Source: Anaerolineaceae bacterium (GTDB lineage: Bacteria; Chloroflexota; Anaerolineae; Aggregatilineales; Phototrophicaceae). Taken from it: a stretch of DNA of 64,000 bases. The stretch lies in contig PABP01000009.1 of assembly GCA_002699585.1 (NCBI GenBank), positions 545,750 to 609,749 of the forward strand, written 5' to 3'. The translations under genes and the position numbers were made by a program. Shown in pieces: positions 1 through 9,651 of the stretch. The notes below the pieces were generated by a model that searched no databases, was not told the DNA's origin, and saw only the letters and a program-made list of their open reading frames with translations. Every line of letters begins with the position of its first letter. Position 1 is the first letter of the stretch.

Positions 1-1847
1 CCGCCATTATAAATGGATTTCATGCCGCTGGTGCCGCTGGCTTCTTTCGGACGACGTGGGTTGTTGAGCCAGACATCGGCCCCTTGTAGCATGTAGCGCG
101 CCACGTTCATATCGTAGTTCTCTAAGAAGACGATGGCATGGCGGAACTCCGGCATGCGCGATACAGAGACAATCTCACGAATGAGTTCTTTGCCGCCTTT
201 ATCGTGCGGATGGGCCTTGCCCGCGAAGATGAACTGCACCGGGTGCGTCGGGTGGTTGACCAACTCGCGCAGGCGGTCCAAATCACGGAAGAGCAGGGTC
301 GCGCGTTTGTAGGTAGCAAAGCGACGGGCAAAGCCAATCGTCAGCGCATCCGGGTTGAGGACCTCATCCGCATTGGCGATTTCTGACGGGCTGGCACCGC
401 GCCGGATAAGCTGCATCTTCAAACGACGGCGGGCAAAAGCGACCAAGCGCTCACGACGACGTTCGTGTGTGCGCCACAACTCGGCGTCTGGCACGCGGTC
501 AATCGCTGACCAGTTTTCCGGGTTGCTATCGTCGGTGCGCCAGGACGGGTCCAGGTAGCGATCCAGCAAGGTCGCCATCTCACGGCTGATCCACGTCTGG
601 ACGTGAATGCCGTTGGTGATGGCCCCAATCGGCACTTCCTGCACGGGGACGCCGGGGTACAGCCATTGCCACATGTCACGGCTGACAACGCCATGCAGTT
701 GGGCAACGCCGTTCGCGCCATAGGACATACGCAGTGCGAAGACAGACATGGAGAACAACTCATAATCGCCCATGTTTTCGCGGCCCAGGTCGATGAATTG
801 CTCGCGGCTCAGGCCCAGTTCGCGCATATAGTCAGTGAAGTGCTCATCAATCAGGTCGAAGCCGAAGCGCTCCAGGCCAGCCGGAACGGGCGTATGGACC
901 GTAAAGCATGTGCTGGCTGCAATGATTTCCTGTGCTTCCGGGAAGGTGATGTTCTGTTCGCGCATCAAATTACGGATGCGTTCCAGGCTCAGGAATGCCG
1001 AGTGGCCTTCGTTCATATGGCAGACATCGGCCCGTAAGCCCATCGCTTCCAACGCACGGATGCCACCGATACCCAGCACAATCTCCTGGCGGATGCGGGT
1101 GCGGCGGTCGCCACCATAAAGGCGGTCGGTCAGGCTGCGGTCCTCATCACGCGGATTTTCCGGGATATTGGTATCCAGCAAATACAGCGATATGCGCCCA
1201 ACTTTGACTTCCCAGATTTGGCAATAAAGCTTACGCCCAGGCAGCGGCACATCAATGAGAATCGGCTCGCCTTTGCTGTCGGTGACGACCTTCAGCGGCA
1301 GGTGAGAAAAGTCATTGATGGGGTACATCTCTTGTTGCCAGCCATCTGCATTGAGATACTGCTGGAAGTAACCCTCTTGATACAGCATCCCGACGCCTAC
1401 TAGCGGCAAGCCCAGGTCACTGGCACTCTTGAGATGGTCGCCTGAAAGAATACCCAGGCCGCCAGAATAATTCTGGAAGCACTCGGTGATGCCGAACTCC
1501 ATCGAGAAGTAAGCGACGAGTGGTTTCTTGGGCAGGTGGCCATATTTCTTGTTGTACCAGGTGTTTTTATCGCTCATATAAGCGTCGTACTGGGCCAGAG
1601 TACGTTCGAGGTTGGCCATGAAGGCTTGGTCGTTTTTGACTTCGTCCAGTCTGTTCTGGCTGATGTCGCCGAGCACACGCACCGGGTTGTGGTACGTGGC
1701 TTCCCACAGGTCGGGGTCTAGGCGGCGGAACAAGCTGATGGTGTCGTGATCCCACGCAAAACGCATGTTGTATGCGAGTTCTTCCAGGCGGGATAGCGAC
1801 TTTGGCAGCTTGGGCACGACATGGACAGTCGCCACAGGTTTCACCAT
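1..1847 (-). CDS. glgP: Alpha-glucan (glycogen) phosphorylase, 3' end beyond the window
   Basis: Catalyses phosphorolysis of glycogen/maltodextrin to glucose-1-phosphate in the cytoplasm. The frame is open from an ATG at 1847 down to base 1, giving about 615 residues; the C-terminus lies outside the window. Visible motifs are VAYFSMEFG, NYSGGLGILSGDHLKSASDLG and MNEGHSAF near the N-terminal third, TNGIHVQTW in the middle, and EASGTSGMK at the very edge, whose lysine matches the pyridoxal-phosphate lysine of the family. The short N-terminal region with HVVPKLPKSLSRLEELAYN fits the bacterial/archaeal alpha-glucan phosphorylase group rather than the animal-like group. A good ribosome site (AGGGAG, about 10 bases upstream) supports the start. 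It is divergent from the CBM48 gene and near glgC/glgA, consistent with a glycogen synthesis/breakdown cluster. Confidence 0.93.
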   Translation of the reverse strand, partial: MVKPVATVHVVPKLPKSLSRLEELAYNMRFAWDHDTISLFRRLDPDLWEATYHNPVRVLGDISQNRLDEVKNDQAFMANLERTLAQYDAYMSDKNTWYNKKYGHLPKKPLVAYFSMEFGITECFQNYSGGLGILSGDHLKSASDLGLPLVGVGMLYQEGYFQQYLNADGWQQEMYPINDFSHLPLKVVTDSKGEPILIDVPLPGRKLYCQIWEVKVGRISLYLLDTNIPENPRDEDRSLTDRLYGGDRRTRIRQEIVLGIGGIRALEAMGLRADVCHMNEGHSAFLSLERIRNLMREQNITFPEAQEIIAASTCFTVHTPVPAGLERFGFDLIDEHFTDYMRELGLSREQFIDLGRENMGDYELFSMSVFALRMSYGANGVAQLHGVVSRDMWQWLYPGVPVQEVPIGAITNGIHVQTWISREMATLLDRYLDPSWRTDDSNPENWSAIDRVPDAELWRTHERRRERLVAFARRRLKMQLIRRGASPSEIANADEVLNPDALTIGFARRFATYKRATLLFRDLDRLRELVNHPTHPVQFIFAGKAHPHDKGGKELIREIVSVSRMPEFRHAIVFLENYDMNVARYMLQGADVWLNNPRRPKEASGTSGMKSIYNG

Positions 1848-2183
1848 GATTTGAAAGGCTCCCTAAATCGATTTACAAGGTCAATGTGGATTGGCAGGTT
1901 GCGGCATTTTGCATATGCGGCTGCACAACCCTACGTCTAGAATAGCTTGGAATGACCCTTTGACAACAGGAGAAAGTTAAATTCGGTGTACATTTACCAA
2001 TAAGAACGGGGCCATTCTGTCAGATCATGACGAGAAATCGTTAACTTTGCAGCATATTCTCAAAATATAATCTATTCTGCACAAACATTTCGAGTACAAT
2101 CTCGTGTAGGCGTAACCCTCCGATGTGTTACAATGCAGCGCCACAAACCCTTGGAATGTTCACGCAGTTTGGAGCAAATGCAT
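1848..2183. other. Divergent intergenic region between glgP and the CBM48 gene
   Basis: There is no credible gene in this 336-base gap. It is AT-rich in its right half and must carry the promoters for both divergent genes. A strong -10-like element lies at 2066-2071 on the plus strand. A TTGACA at 1960-1965 has no properly spaced -10 on the plus strand. Confidence 0.5.
2041..2071 (+). promoter_or_regulatory. Possible promoter of the CBM48 gene
   Basis: A perfect TATAAT at 2066-2071 is preceded by a weak -35-like TTAACT at 2041-2046 with a 19-base spacer. It lies about 110 bases upstream of the chosen start at 2184. Only the -10 is convincing. Confidence 0.35.
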
Positions 2184-2480
2184 ATGCTCAAAAAGCAATT
2201 TCTGAAATCGAAAGACGTCTGTAAAGTTACGTTCTACACTCCTGCATCTATCGAAGCTGAAAATGTCTACCTGGTGGGCGACTTCAACGAATGGAGCGAG
2301 ACCTCCCACGCTATGGAACCTTTGAAGGATGGTCGCTTCAAAATCACGCTGGAGCTGGATAAAGGCAATACCTATCAGTTCCGGTATCTGGTCGATAAAT
2401 CCGAATGGCACAATGACTGGGAAGCGGATCGCTACGTAGCCAATCCCTTTAGCGGCGACAACTCCATTGTTGAAACCTAA
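2184..2480 (+). CDS. Stand-alone CBM48 / AMPK-beta-like glycogen-binding protein
   Basis: A 98-residue protein that is essentially one isoamylase-N/CBM48 (AMPK glycogen-binding) module. The core VYLVGDFNEW is the family signature, and TYQFRYLVD follows near residue 75. No catalytic domain is attached, so a glycogen-targeting or regulatory role is inferred from the family and from its place beside glgP and glgC. An in-frame ATG lies upstream at 2178 and the frame stays open further 5', but the GGAG at 2171-2174 is correctly spaced only for the ATG at 2184. A strong terminator follows directly. It is divergent from glgP, which suggests a shared regulatory region. Confidence 0.85.
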   Translation: MLKKQFLKSKDVCKVTFYTPASIEAENVYLVGDFNEWSETSHAMEPLKDGRFKITLELDKGNTYQFRYLVDKSEWHNDWEADRYVANPFSGDNSIVET

Positions 2481-2515
2481 GCTGCGGGTGTCAGCATCAT
2501 ACAATCTGATAAATC

Positions 2516-2550
2516 AAAAGGCCGACAATGTTGTTGTCGGCCTTTTTTCT
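2516..2550. terminator. Bidirectional rho-independent terminator
   Basis: A 13-base-pair stem (AAAAGGCCGACAA with TTGTCGGCCTTTT) with a short loop, followed by a T run on the plus strand and preceded by an A run. It sits between the convergent CBM48 gene (plus) and glgC (minus) and can serve both. Confidence 0.9.
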
Positions 2551-2584
2551 TTAGCGATTTCGTCAGTCTGGCTTGCAGGACGCC

Positions 2585-3850
2585 TTAGGTCCGTTTGGCA
2601 TAGCCGACACGCGTATTGGCTGGGACGCGCCGATCAGCCGCGTATTCCTGGAAATCCTCTGCCGATACATCCGTACCCAGGACACTCCCGGCACCAATCG
2701 TAAAACCTGCCGGAATACGTGTGTTTTTGCCAACGGCGGTAATCTGGAGATCACCAACGGACTGTGCTGAACCCACGACTGCATTCTGCCCAATCACGGC
2801 GATCTTATCGACAATGCAGCGCTCGACACGCGCCCCGGCTTCGACATAGGCATCATTGAGGATGACCGAATCCCGCACAACGGCGTTGGGGCCGATGTAG
2901 ACGCCTGGCGACAACACCGAGCGCTCAACAGTAGCGCCTTCGCACACGACAGAGCCATCCGTAATCAGGCTGTTGGCAATATGCGCGGTGGATTCCACAC
3001 GAACAGGTGGGCGCTCTTCACTACGGGTATGGATAACCCATGTGCGGTCGTTCATGTTCAATGACGGTGGAGATTCCAGTAAGTCCATGTGGGCTTCCCA
3101 GTAAGCTTCGATGGTACCGACGTCAATCCAGTAGCCGCCGTAAGGATAAGCGAAGACATCGTTGCTCTCTTCGATCAGCTTGGGCAGGATGGTTTTGCCG
3201 AAGTCGCTCTCAGTGCCATCTTTGCGCTGATCTTCCAGCAGCATGCGTTCCAGCGTAGCGAAGTTGAAGACATAGACGCCCATGCTTGCCAGGTTCCCCG
3301 GTGGGTTATCCGGCTTTTCGATGAAGCTCTTGACGCGGTAGTCGTCGTCTGTGTCGATAATGCCGAAGCGATTGGCTTCGTCCAGGGGCACCCGGATTGT
3401 GCAGACTGTGCAGGATGCACCTTTTTCGCGGTGATATTGCAGCAGGAGGTCATAATCCATCTCATAGATATGATCGCCGGAGAGGATCAGTACATACTCC
3501 GGTTGGCCACTGCGCACAAAGTTTAAATTTTGCGTGACGGCATCGGCTGTGCCCGCGTACCAGTCCGTATCGAAACTGCCCTTATACGGCTGCAACAGCT
3601 GCACACCACCCGTGAAGGTGCGGTCGAGATCCCAGGGGCGGCCTTTGCCAATATGGTCATTCAGGCTGTGTGGACGATACTGCGTCAGGATCAACACATC
3701 GAAAATATTGGAGTTAACGCAGTTGCTCAGGGTGAAGTCAATGATGCGATACTTACCGGCGAACGGCACGGCAGGTTTGGCGCGTTTGATCGTTAGCGGG
3801 CCGAGACGGGTGCCTTTACCACCAGCCAGGACGATAGCTTTTACTCTCAC
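2585..3850 (-). CDS. glgC: Glucose-1-phosphate adenylyltransferase (ADP-glucose pyrophosphorylase)
   Basis: Makes ADP-glucose from glucose-1-phosphate and ATP, the committed step of bacterial glycogen synthesis. The 421-residue length is normal. The N-terminal nucleotidyltransferase signature [11 protein letters not shown], then [15 protein letters not shown] and the substrate-binding region with [16 protein letters not shown] are present, followed by a left-handed beta-helix with hexapeptide-like repeats (for example [15 protein letters not shown]). The start is a GTG at 3850 that overlaps the glgA stop as GTGA. A GGGAGA ribosome site lies inside the end of glgA, so the two are translationally coupled. 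Confidence 0.95.
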   Translation of the reverse strand: MRVKAIVLAGGKGTRLGPLTIKRAKPAVPFAGKYRIIDFTLSNCVNSNIFDVLILTQYRPHSLNDHIGKGRPWDLDRTFTGGVQLLQPYKGSFDTDWYAGTADAVTQNLNFVRSGQPEYVLILSGDHIYEMDYDLLLQYHREKGASCTVCTIRVPLDEANRFGIIDTDDDYRVKSFIEKPDNPPGNLASMGVYVFNFATLERMLLEDQRKDGTESDFGKTILPKLIEESNDVFAYPYGGYWIDVGTIEAYWEAHMDLLESPPSLNMNDRTWVIHTRSEERPPVRVESTAHIANSLITDGSVVCEGATVERSVLSPGVYIGPNAVVRDSVILNDAYVEAGARVERCIVDKIAVIGQNAVVGSAQSVGDLQITAVGKNTRIPAGFTIGAGSVLGTDVSAEDFQEYAADRRVPANTRVGYAKRT

Positions 3851-5325
3851 TGTTGATCTCCCTTATGCTTACTAATGGCCTTATTGAATAAAGAAATATA
3901 TTGTTGGGCGCTCTGCTCCCAGCTAAAGTCTTGCTTCATCGCGCGGACTTGCATGCGCTTCCAGGCATCTGGTCGATTGTAGTAGGTGCGCAAGGCCCAG
4001 CGGATAGTATTCATCACAGCCTCTGGCTCTTCAAACTGGAAGACAAAGCCCGTGCCAATATCCGCATCGCGATTGTCATAGTTGATGACCGTATCGGCTA
4101 AACCGCCCGTCTCGCGCACAATCGGCAGCGATCCATAGCGCATGGCCAACATCTGGCCGATGCCGCATGGCTCGAAGTGGCTCGGCATCAGGAACATATC
4201 GGCACCCGCATAAATATGCTGTGACAACGCTGCATCGAACTCCAGGAAGGCTGCAGCTTTCCATGGGAAGTCCTGTGCCAGCCGCCAAAGTTGTTGTTCG
4301 GCGTCCGGGTCGCCTGTCCCCAGAATAACAAATTGCATCTCAGTGTCGATCAACAGACGGCGCAGGGCAGGCAGCGCCAGGTCGAGGCCCTTTTGCCACG
4401 CCAAGCGGGTCACCATACCAATGACGGGAATGCGGTCATTAATGGGTAAGCGTGCGTAGGATTGCAAATGACGTTTGTTGAGCAACCGCGCTTCTTGCAC
4501 ATTATCCGTATTATAGCGTTCGATCAAATGCTTATCGGTCGCTGGGTTCCAGCGATCCACGTCGATGCCGTTGAGGATGCCGATGAGTTCGCCCTCGTAA
4601 GCGCGCTCTTTCATCAATGGCGCCAGGTTGAACCCGGCATAGGAGTGCTTGATCTCGTTCGCATAGCGTGGGCTGACCGTAATCACATAATCTGAATAGG
4701 CTGACCCAATCGCTAGCAAGTTCTGGTCCAGGTCATCATGCTGTAGCGACGGATGGTCGCGCCCAGGGACGCCAGCATCCCATAAAAAGCCGCCGACGTT
4801 ATCGCCCTGATAAGCGATGTTGTGGATGGTTGTCGCTGTGGCGACCTGTTGCCATTCTTCTTGTTGATGCCCACTGACTTCGATCAGGAAGGGCAGCAAC
4901 GCCGTGTGCCAGTCACTGACGTTAATCAACTCCGGCATCCAATCCAGACGTAGATTAAGCTGCCAGATGAAGGCCATCACCATCTGGTTGAAGAAGATAA
5001 AACGCGGAATATCCCAGTCCCAGGTGGTGTAGACGCTACTATCCGTGCCGAAGTAGGGCCACGCTTGCAGAAAATAAACCGGGACGCCATCCTGCACGCA
5101 GGTGAAGACATCCACATGGCTGGTCCCGCCTCGGTGCGTAAATTCAAAAGAGAATAGCCGACTGATGTGGTATTTGTAGTGGTTGATGAAGCCGTAACCG
5201 GGCATCACCACACGCGCATCGGCACCCGCCTTGCGCAGGGCCGAGGGCAATGATCCAACAACATCTGCCAGCCCGCCCACTTTGGCGAATGGGGCTGCTT
5301 CTGCACTGGCAAGTAAAACCTTCAT
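3847..5325 (-). CDS. glgA: Glycogen synthase (GT5, ADP-glucose dependent)
   Basis: Extends alpha-1,4-glucan chains with ADP-glucose. The 492-residue product starts [19 protein letters not shown]; the KVGGL loop (Lys15) binds the ADP-glucose phosphate. The C-terminal GT-B motif [15 protein letters not shown] is intact. The frame runs open to 5427, but the ATG at 5325 has a clear AGGA ribosome site and gives the standard N-terminus. It lies downstream of the GH57 branching enzyme (about 190-base gap) and overlaps glgC by four bases, giving the order branching enzyme-glgA-glgC. Confidence 0.95.
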   Translation of the reverse strand: MKVLLASAEAAPFAKVGGLADVVGSLPSALRKAGADARVVMPGYGFINHYKYHISRLFSFEFTHRGGTSHVDVFTCVQDGVPVYFLQAWPYFGTDSSVYTTWDWDIPRFIFFNQMVMAFIWQLNLRLDWMPELINVSDWHTALLPFLIEVSGHQQEEWQQVATATTIHNIAYQGDNVGGFLWDAGVPGRDHPSLQHDDLDQNLLAIGSAYSDYVITVSPRYANEIKHSYAGFNLAPLMKERAYEGELIGILNGIDVDRWNPATDKHLIERYNTDNVQEARLLNKRHLQSYARLPINDRIPVIGMVTRLAWQKGLDLALPALRRLLIDTEMQFVILGTGDPDAEQQLWRLAQDFPWKAAAFLEFDAALSQHIYAGADMFLMPSHFEPCGIGQMLAMRYGSLPIVRETGGLADTVINYDNRDADIGTGFVFQFEEPEAVMNTIRWALRTYYNRPDAWKRMQVRAMKQDFSWEQSAQQYISLFNKAISKHKGDQQ

Positions 5326-5514
5326 GGTATGTCCTTCATGGGTGATGGCATCTGCTGTCGGCAATACCAATTCATATGTATGTACAATCAGTGCCAAGTA
5401 TAACGACTGTGACCGGGGTCGCAACAAGTAGCGCTGCTAATAGCAATACGATTAGCGGCGCAAAGGTTCTGGCTGCTGCGGACGCCTGCAAATAACCTTC
5501 CGGGGGACCTGCTG

Positions 5515-7254
5515 TTACCCTCGGAACCAGGTGTAATCAATGTTTGGGAATACTTTATCGCGTTCCCATAGTTCTGTGGCATAACCGACATCCGGCGTGC
5601 CTTCTTCGAGAGACAGTGCCAGCTTATTAAAACGATCTACATGCTGGCTAAAACGCTGGATAGCATACTCGCGCGCTTGGCCTGTTGTCACCAGGAAGGG
5701 CCAATCGGAGCTTTGCAGCAGCAAGGCCTCGCGTGCAGCTTGGCTGAGCACTTCGCGCTCGCCGTCGCTGGGGTTCTCGAACTGGTTAGCCAGCTTTTGC
5801 ATGCGTTCTTCACACTCATGGATGGGGCCCCACATCCAATTGGTGTCGCCGTTATCCCAGGTGAAGTGATTGCCGCCCGCACCCCAGGAGCTTTCCGGCA
5901 GGTGCAGCACGCCCTGTGGCGGATGTTCCTCAATGAAATCAATCGCCGTAGTTAGCTCAACATCAGGATGATTGGCCAGATGCCGCAGTACTTTGCCAAT
6001 CCAGGTGATACCCTCAAACCACCAATGTCCGAACAGCTCCGTATCGTAATTTGAGGAAATCAGGCCGAATTCGCCAGTATCTTTATGATACGTGCGCAGC
6101 AAATCCCCGACCAGATGCGAAAAATGCTCAGCATGCTGGTCTACCTTCAGGCTAGCCCAGTCAGGATGGTAATAGTCTTTGTGCCCCAGGTCCACCTTAT
6201 CGCCAGTGACGCGCCAGTATTGCAGGCCGCTGGTTCCGGCCTTCTTGTGGAACTCGCGATAGTCAAAGTCGCCAGGATAGCCCCAGTCCGCGCTCCAGAC
6301 TTGCTGGCCCGTGCTGTTATTGCGACCAATCACAGCCACATCGGAGTGCTGTTCAGCACGAGCGCCCTCGACTGTTTCGCTGACGTAATACGGCTTATAG
6401 GTCGTGGCTTCGCGGGTGGGGATGTTCGGTGTTTTGGCGGCGGGGATCACATAGCGCCGCTTGATGTACCCGTAAGGGCCAATCACATCTCCGGCAGCAA
6501 TGCCAACGGGTTGCCCACCTGTAATGGTGTGCGTTTCCACGAAGAAAACTTTGATGCCTTCTTCCCGCAAAAAGGTTTCGATGCCGGGGCGGGTGTTGCC
6601 GTCGCTGTCGACATAGGCCGGGCGATAAGCACATTCTGGTAGCCAGATGCCTTTTGGACGCCGCCCGAACAAGCGCTCATAACTGGCGATGCCTGTCTTC
6701 AATTGTGAGCGAATGGCGCTGTCTGTGCTTAGCAGCGGCAAATAGCCGTGTGTCGCCGCACAGGTGGTGATTTCGATATAGCCTTCATCCTGCAATTGCT
6801 TAAACGCGCCGATGATGTCACGATTAAAGCGTGTCAGGAAGGTGTCTTTGATATTTTGATAGAAATCGACGTACCAGCCTGCCAGATAGTGAAGATGAGG
6901 CGCGTTTTCCGCCAGATTGCCATCCGCATCTAAGGGAGCGTCTTTGTCGTCGATGGCGGCTGCGTACAGCTCGACATCGCTTTTAGCAGCGGCGATCTTC
7001 GCGTCCAGGTATTCGACGAAATTGAACAGGACCGTATCATCAGCGAGTTGCTCCGCCAGGATCGGGGTGATGCCCAGCGTCACCTTAAATGGAACGCCTT
7101 CTTCTTTCAGGTCATAAAGCGTGGAAAGGAGCGGGATATAAGTCTCGCTTGCGGCTTCGTGTATCCATTCTTCGCCATGTGGCCAGCGGCCAGCCAGGCG
7201 TGCATAAGGCAAATGGCTATGCAAGACAAATGTAAACGCGCCGAGTGCAGTCAC
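5515..7254 (-). CDS. GH57 1,4-alpha-glucan branching enzyme
   Basis: Likely introduces alpha-1,6 branches into glycogen. The five GH57 regions can be followed: HSHLPY at residues 12-17, ITTCAATHGYLPLL, WLPECAY near residue 205 (the Glu is the expected nucleophile), NYDTELFGHWWFEG near 405 (the Asp is the expected acid/base), and a C-terminal region with SSWGAGGNHFTWDN. The length (579 residues) fits the branching-enzyme subgroup, not the much shorter or longer GH57 amylases. The start is a GTG with AGGAG eight bases upstream; the frame is open further 5' but without a ribosome site. Being next to glgA and glgC supports branching rather than amylase activity. Confidence 0.88.
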   Translation of the reverse strand: MTALGAFTFVLHSHLPYARLAGRWPHGEEWIHEAASETYIPLLSTLYDLKEEGVPFKVTLGITPILAEQLADDTVLFNFVEYLDAKIAAAKSDVELYAAAIDDKDAPLDADGNLAENAPHLHYLAGWYVDFYQNIKDTFLTRFNRDIIGAFKQLQDEGYIEITTCAATHGYLPLLSTDSAIRSQLKTGIASYERLFGRRPKGIWLPECAYRPAYVDSDGNTRPGIETFLREEGIKVFFVETHTITGGQPVGIAAGDVIGPYGYIKRRYVIPAAKTPNIPTREATTYKPYYVSETVEGARAEQHSDVAVIGRNNSTGQQVWSADWGYPGDFDYREFHKKAGTSGLQYWRVTGDKVDLGHKDYYHPDWASLKVDQHAEHFSHLVGDLLRTYHKDTGEFGLISSNYDTELFGHWWFEGITWIGKVLRHLANHPDVELTTAIDFIEEHPPQGVLHLPESSWGAGGNHFTWDNGDTNWMWGPIHECEERMQKLANQFENPSDGEREVLSQAAREALLLQSSDWPFLVTTGQAREYAIQRFSQHVDRFNKLALSLEEGTPDVGYATELWERDKVFPNIDYTWFRG

Positions 7255-7405
7255 AATCCTTGCTCCTATTCTGGGGGGACACTTCAATGAACAGATGGAT
7301 ACGTTAGATTGTATCTGCTGCGACCGATACTCTGCAACAATGCGCGCCAATCCAATGTCAAAGCACGACGTTATAGGTGATAAAAAACAGGTTGCTAATA
7401 GAGCC

Positions 7406-8707
7406 TTAAGCGGAACTGGCCAACACGGCTTGCGCTCGGTAGGGCAGCATAATCAGGAATTCCGAGCCTTGCCCTTGTTCGCTGGACATGCTCAGGCTGC
7501 CACCGTGCGCCTCAATGATCGTCTTGGCGATATAGAGGCCCTGGCCCAGTCCGCGTGGGTCGAGCCGTTTGCCGGAGCGTGTTACGGGTTCGCCCCGATA
7601 AAATAGCTCAAAGACGTTTGTCTGGTCTTCCCGACTGATGCCCACACCTGTGTCACGCACAGCCAGGAACACGAAGGCGCTGTCACCCTCGCCCTCGACA
7701 CCCGCCGTGATTTCGACCAGGCCGCCGCGCTCGTTATAGTCAATCGCGTTGCGCACCAGGTGCCCAATCGCCCATTCCAGGCGCTTGGCATCCCCGGTGA
7801 TGGTCAGATGATCCGCATTATCTACCATGACGCTGATATACAGGCTGGCACCTGCCGCTTGCGTCAAAAATGTCTCTTTGACGTCCCAAATGATCGGCGT
7901 TAGCAGCATCGGCTGCGCTTCAATGGAAAATGTGCCGCTGCTCATCATGGTGACGTCAATGAGTTCATCCACCATGCGATCCAGAATATCAATATTGCGG
8001 CTGAGCAATTCCAGCATACGCCGATTGGGCGGTTCATCCGGGTTTTGGTTCATCAGAATTTCGCTGGCAACCCGCATGACGTTCATGGGGGTATTTAGCT
8101 CGTGGGAAATGTGCGAGATGAAGCTGCTCTTGATGCGGTCTGCCAGGGAATCGCGGGTGATGTCGCGCAGGATGATGATTGTTCCCAGGCGATGGCCTGC
8201 TGTATCACCAACGCCTGTGAGCTGGACGTCCAGCACGCGGTCATTGATCTCCACCTGGGTCGGTTCGCCGAGCAGCACCAGTTCGCCATCTACGCGGTCC
8301 ACATCGCGATAATCATCGAATAACGTACCCAGGGCACTCTTCCAGAAGTTGCGCTCACTGCCGACCATATCGCGCGCAGCATCGTTAATCATCACCATGC
8401 GGCCATCTGTATCCTGCATGATGATGCCTTCGCTGATGCGTGACAGGATGCTATACAGGCGGTTGAGTTCTGACTGCTTATTCTGCACCATCAGGTTCAG
8501 ACGCTGTTCTTCCAGCTTTTGCCGTGCAGCCAGGTCTTGCGCACTGGCCAGCGCCTTCTTGAGCTTGCTGCGCCGTGTGAAATTATCATACAGTCGGCTG
8601 AAGAAGCTCTCTGTTGCTGTGCCCAGCTCATGAATTTGCTGGAAGGCCGCATCGACCTCTTGTTGGGAGGGCGGCTTCGGGGTATTCGCTGGAGTCAGAT
8701 CGGGCAT
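7406..8707 (-). CDS. Soluble PAS-domain sensor histidine kinase
   Basis: A 433-residue kinase with no membrane segment. The N-terminal 85 residues are helical/coiled-coil, followed by a PAS domain (about 85-185, with GIIMQDTDGRMVMIND), a HisKA dimerisation domain with phospho-acceptor His202 in SHELNTPMN, and an ATPase domain with HLVRNAIDYN (N box), RDTGVGIS and GLGQGLYIAK (G boxes). Asn replaces the usual Arg after the H-box Glu-Leu. A GAGAAG ribosome site supports the ATG at 8707. The gene follows a single-domain response regulator by about 50 bases and precedes the glycogen genes on the same strand; whether it controls them is unknown. Confidence 0.9.
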   Translation of the reverse strand: MPDLTPANTPKPPSQQEVDAAFQQIHELGTATESFFSRLYDNFTRRSKLKKALASAQDLAARQKLEEQRLNLMVQNKQSELNRLYSILSRISEGIIMQDTDGRMVMINDAARDMVGSERNFWKSALGTLFDDYRDVDRVDGELVLLGEPTQVEINDRVLDVQLTGVGDTAGHRLGTIIILRDITRDSLADRIKSSFISHISHELNTPMNVMRVASEILMNQNPDEPPNRRMLELLSRNIDILDRMVDELIDVTMMSSGTFSIEAQPMLLTPIIWDVKETFLTQAAGASLYISVMVDNADHLTITGDAKRLEWAIGHLVRNAIDYNERGGLVEITAGVEGEGDSAFVFLAVRDTGVGISREDQTNVFELFYRGEPVTRSGKRLDPRGLGQGLYIAKTIIEAHGGSLSMSSEQGQGSEFLIMLPYRAQAVLASSA

Positions 8708-8759
8708 CGTATTCTTCTCGCTGACTATTGATTAAGGGTGTCTTGTGGCTGGTGTCGGC

Positions 8760-9188
8760 TTAACTAGACGAATTACCTGTTTCGGCATGCTGCCGTTTAT
8801 CAATCACGTTGTCGATGATCGTCTTCAGATCGGTAAAATCCGGCAGCGGTTTATTGATGATTATATCAACACCTGCACTTTCCATCATCTCTTCGCGCTC
8901 TTCATCCGTCAAGACGAAGGCTGTCATCAGCATGATGGGAATATCTTTAAGCTTATCCATCTTGCGTATGCGCTGCGCGACCTGATCGCCGCGATAACCT
9001 GGCATACGGATGTCCATGATGGCGAACGCCGGTAGGGTATCGTCATAGTCATCCTTCTCAACCTTATCAAGCCAATCCCAGGCTTTCTGGCCGCTTTCAA
9101 ACGGCATCGGCTGATGTCCCCAGACCTGGCACATCATCGCAACCAAGTTTCTAATGTCTGCTTCGTCTTCTGCGATTAACCAGTGCAA
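8760..9188 (-). CDS. Single-domain (CheY-like) response regulator
   Basis: A 142-residue receiver with no output domain. The acidic pocket AEDEAD, the phospho-acceptor Asp in AIMDIRMPG, the Thr in LMTAF and the Lys in INKPLP are all present. No in-frame ATG or GTG lies near the start of the domain. A TTG at 9188 has a well-placed GGGAG six bases upstream and yields MHWLIAEDEAD, which closely resembles the start of the divergent regulator at 9652. It probably forms a two-component pair with the kinase immediately downstream. Confidence 0.87.
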   Translation of the reverse strand: MHWLIAEDEADIRNLVAMMCQVWGHQPMPFESGQKAWDWLDKVEKDDYDDTLPAFAIMDIRMPGYRGDQVAQRIRKMDKLKDIPIMLMTAFVLTDEEREEMMESAGVDIIINKPLPDFTDLKTIIDNVIDKRQHAETGNSSS

Positions 9189-9651
9189 ACGGATGCTCCC
9201 ATATGTCGATAGGTGATGATCTTTGTGCAGCGACAGCGTGTCTAAATCCTCACGAGCGGAAACACATGAGATCCTTAGCTGCATACTAGCATATTATAGC
9301 CAAGGGATGGTTGTTACAGCATAAATAAGCGGTATAAAGTCGCCTGAAGGCTTCATTTCTATATACCGGAGGGGTACTTTATTCGCATGGAACCCATGCC
9401 GTAGGATATGTTAACAAAATCGTAACGGGGCCTGAGGTATACTCTGGGTTATAGTTGTATTGTAAAAAGGTTGTACCAATAGAGTTGTCAAAAAATCCCC
9501 CTCTGTCATAATAAGTGTGGAGGCTACACAAAAAGCCCTCTACATATTGCCGTTGTGCAGGTCATTGACGATGGGTATGGGTCAGATTATTAGGATGGGT
9601 TTTACCGGGCGCTGGTAACCCGCAACAGGAAAGCGGAAAGGTTAAGCACCA
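9189..9651. other. Divergent intergenic region between two response regulators
   Basis: 463 bases with no convincing coding frame. It holds several AT-rich promoter-like stretches. One TATACT at 9438-9443 lacks a well-spaced -35, while the TTGTCA at 9485 has a suitable -10. Confidence 0.45.
9485..9514 (+). promoter_or_regulatory. Probable promoter for the response regulator at 9652
   Basis: TTGTCA at 9485-9490 is followed by CATAAT at 9507-9512 (16-base spacer) or TAATAA at 9509-9514 (18-base spacer). This implies a leader of about 130 bases. Confidence 0.4.

Noticed and set aside
1960-1994. Perfect TTGACA upstream of the CBM48 gene as a promoter
   Set aside because: The nearest -10-like TACATT is 23 bases away, outside the workable spacing.
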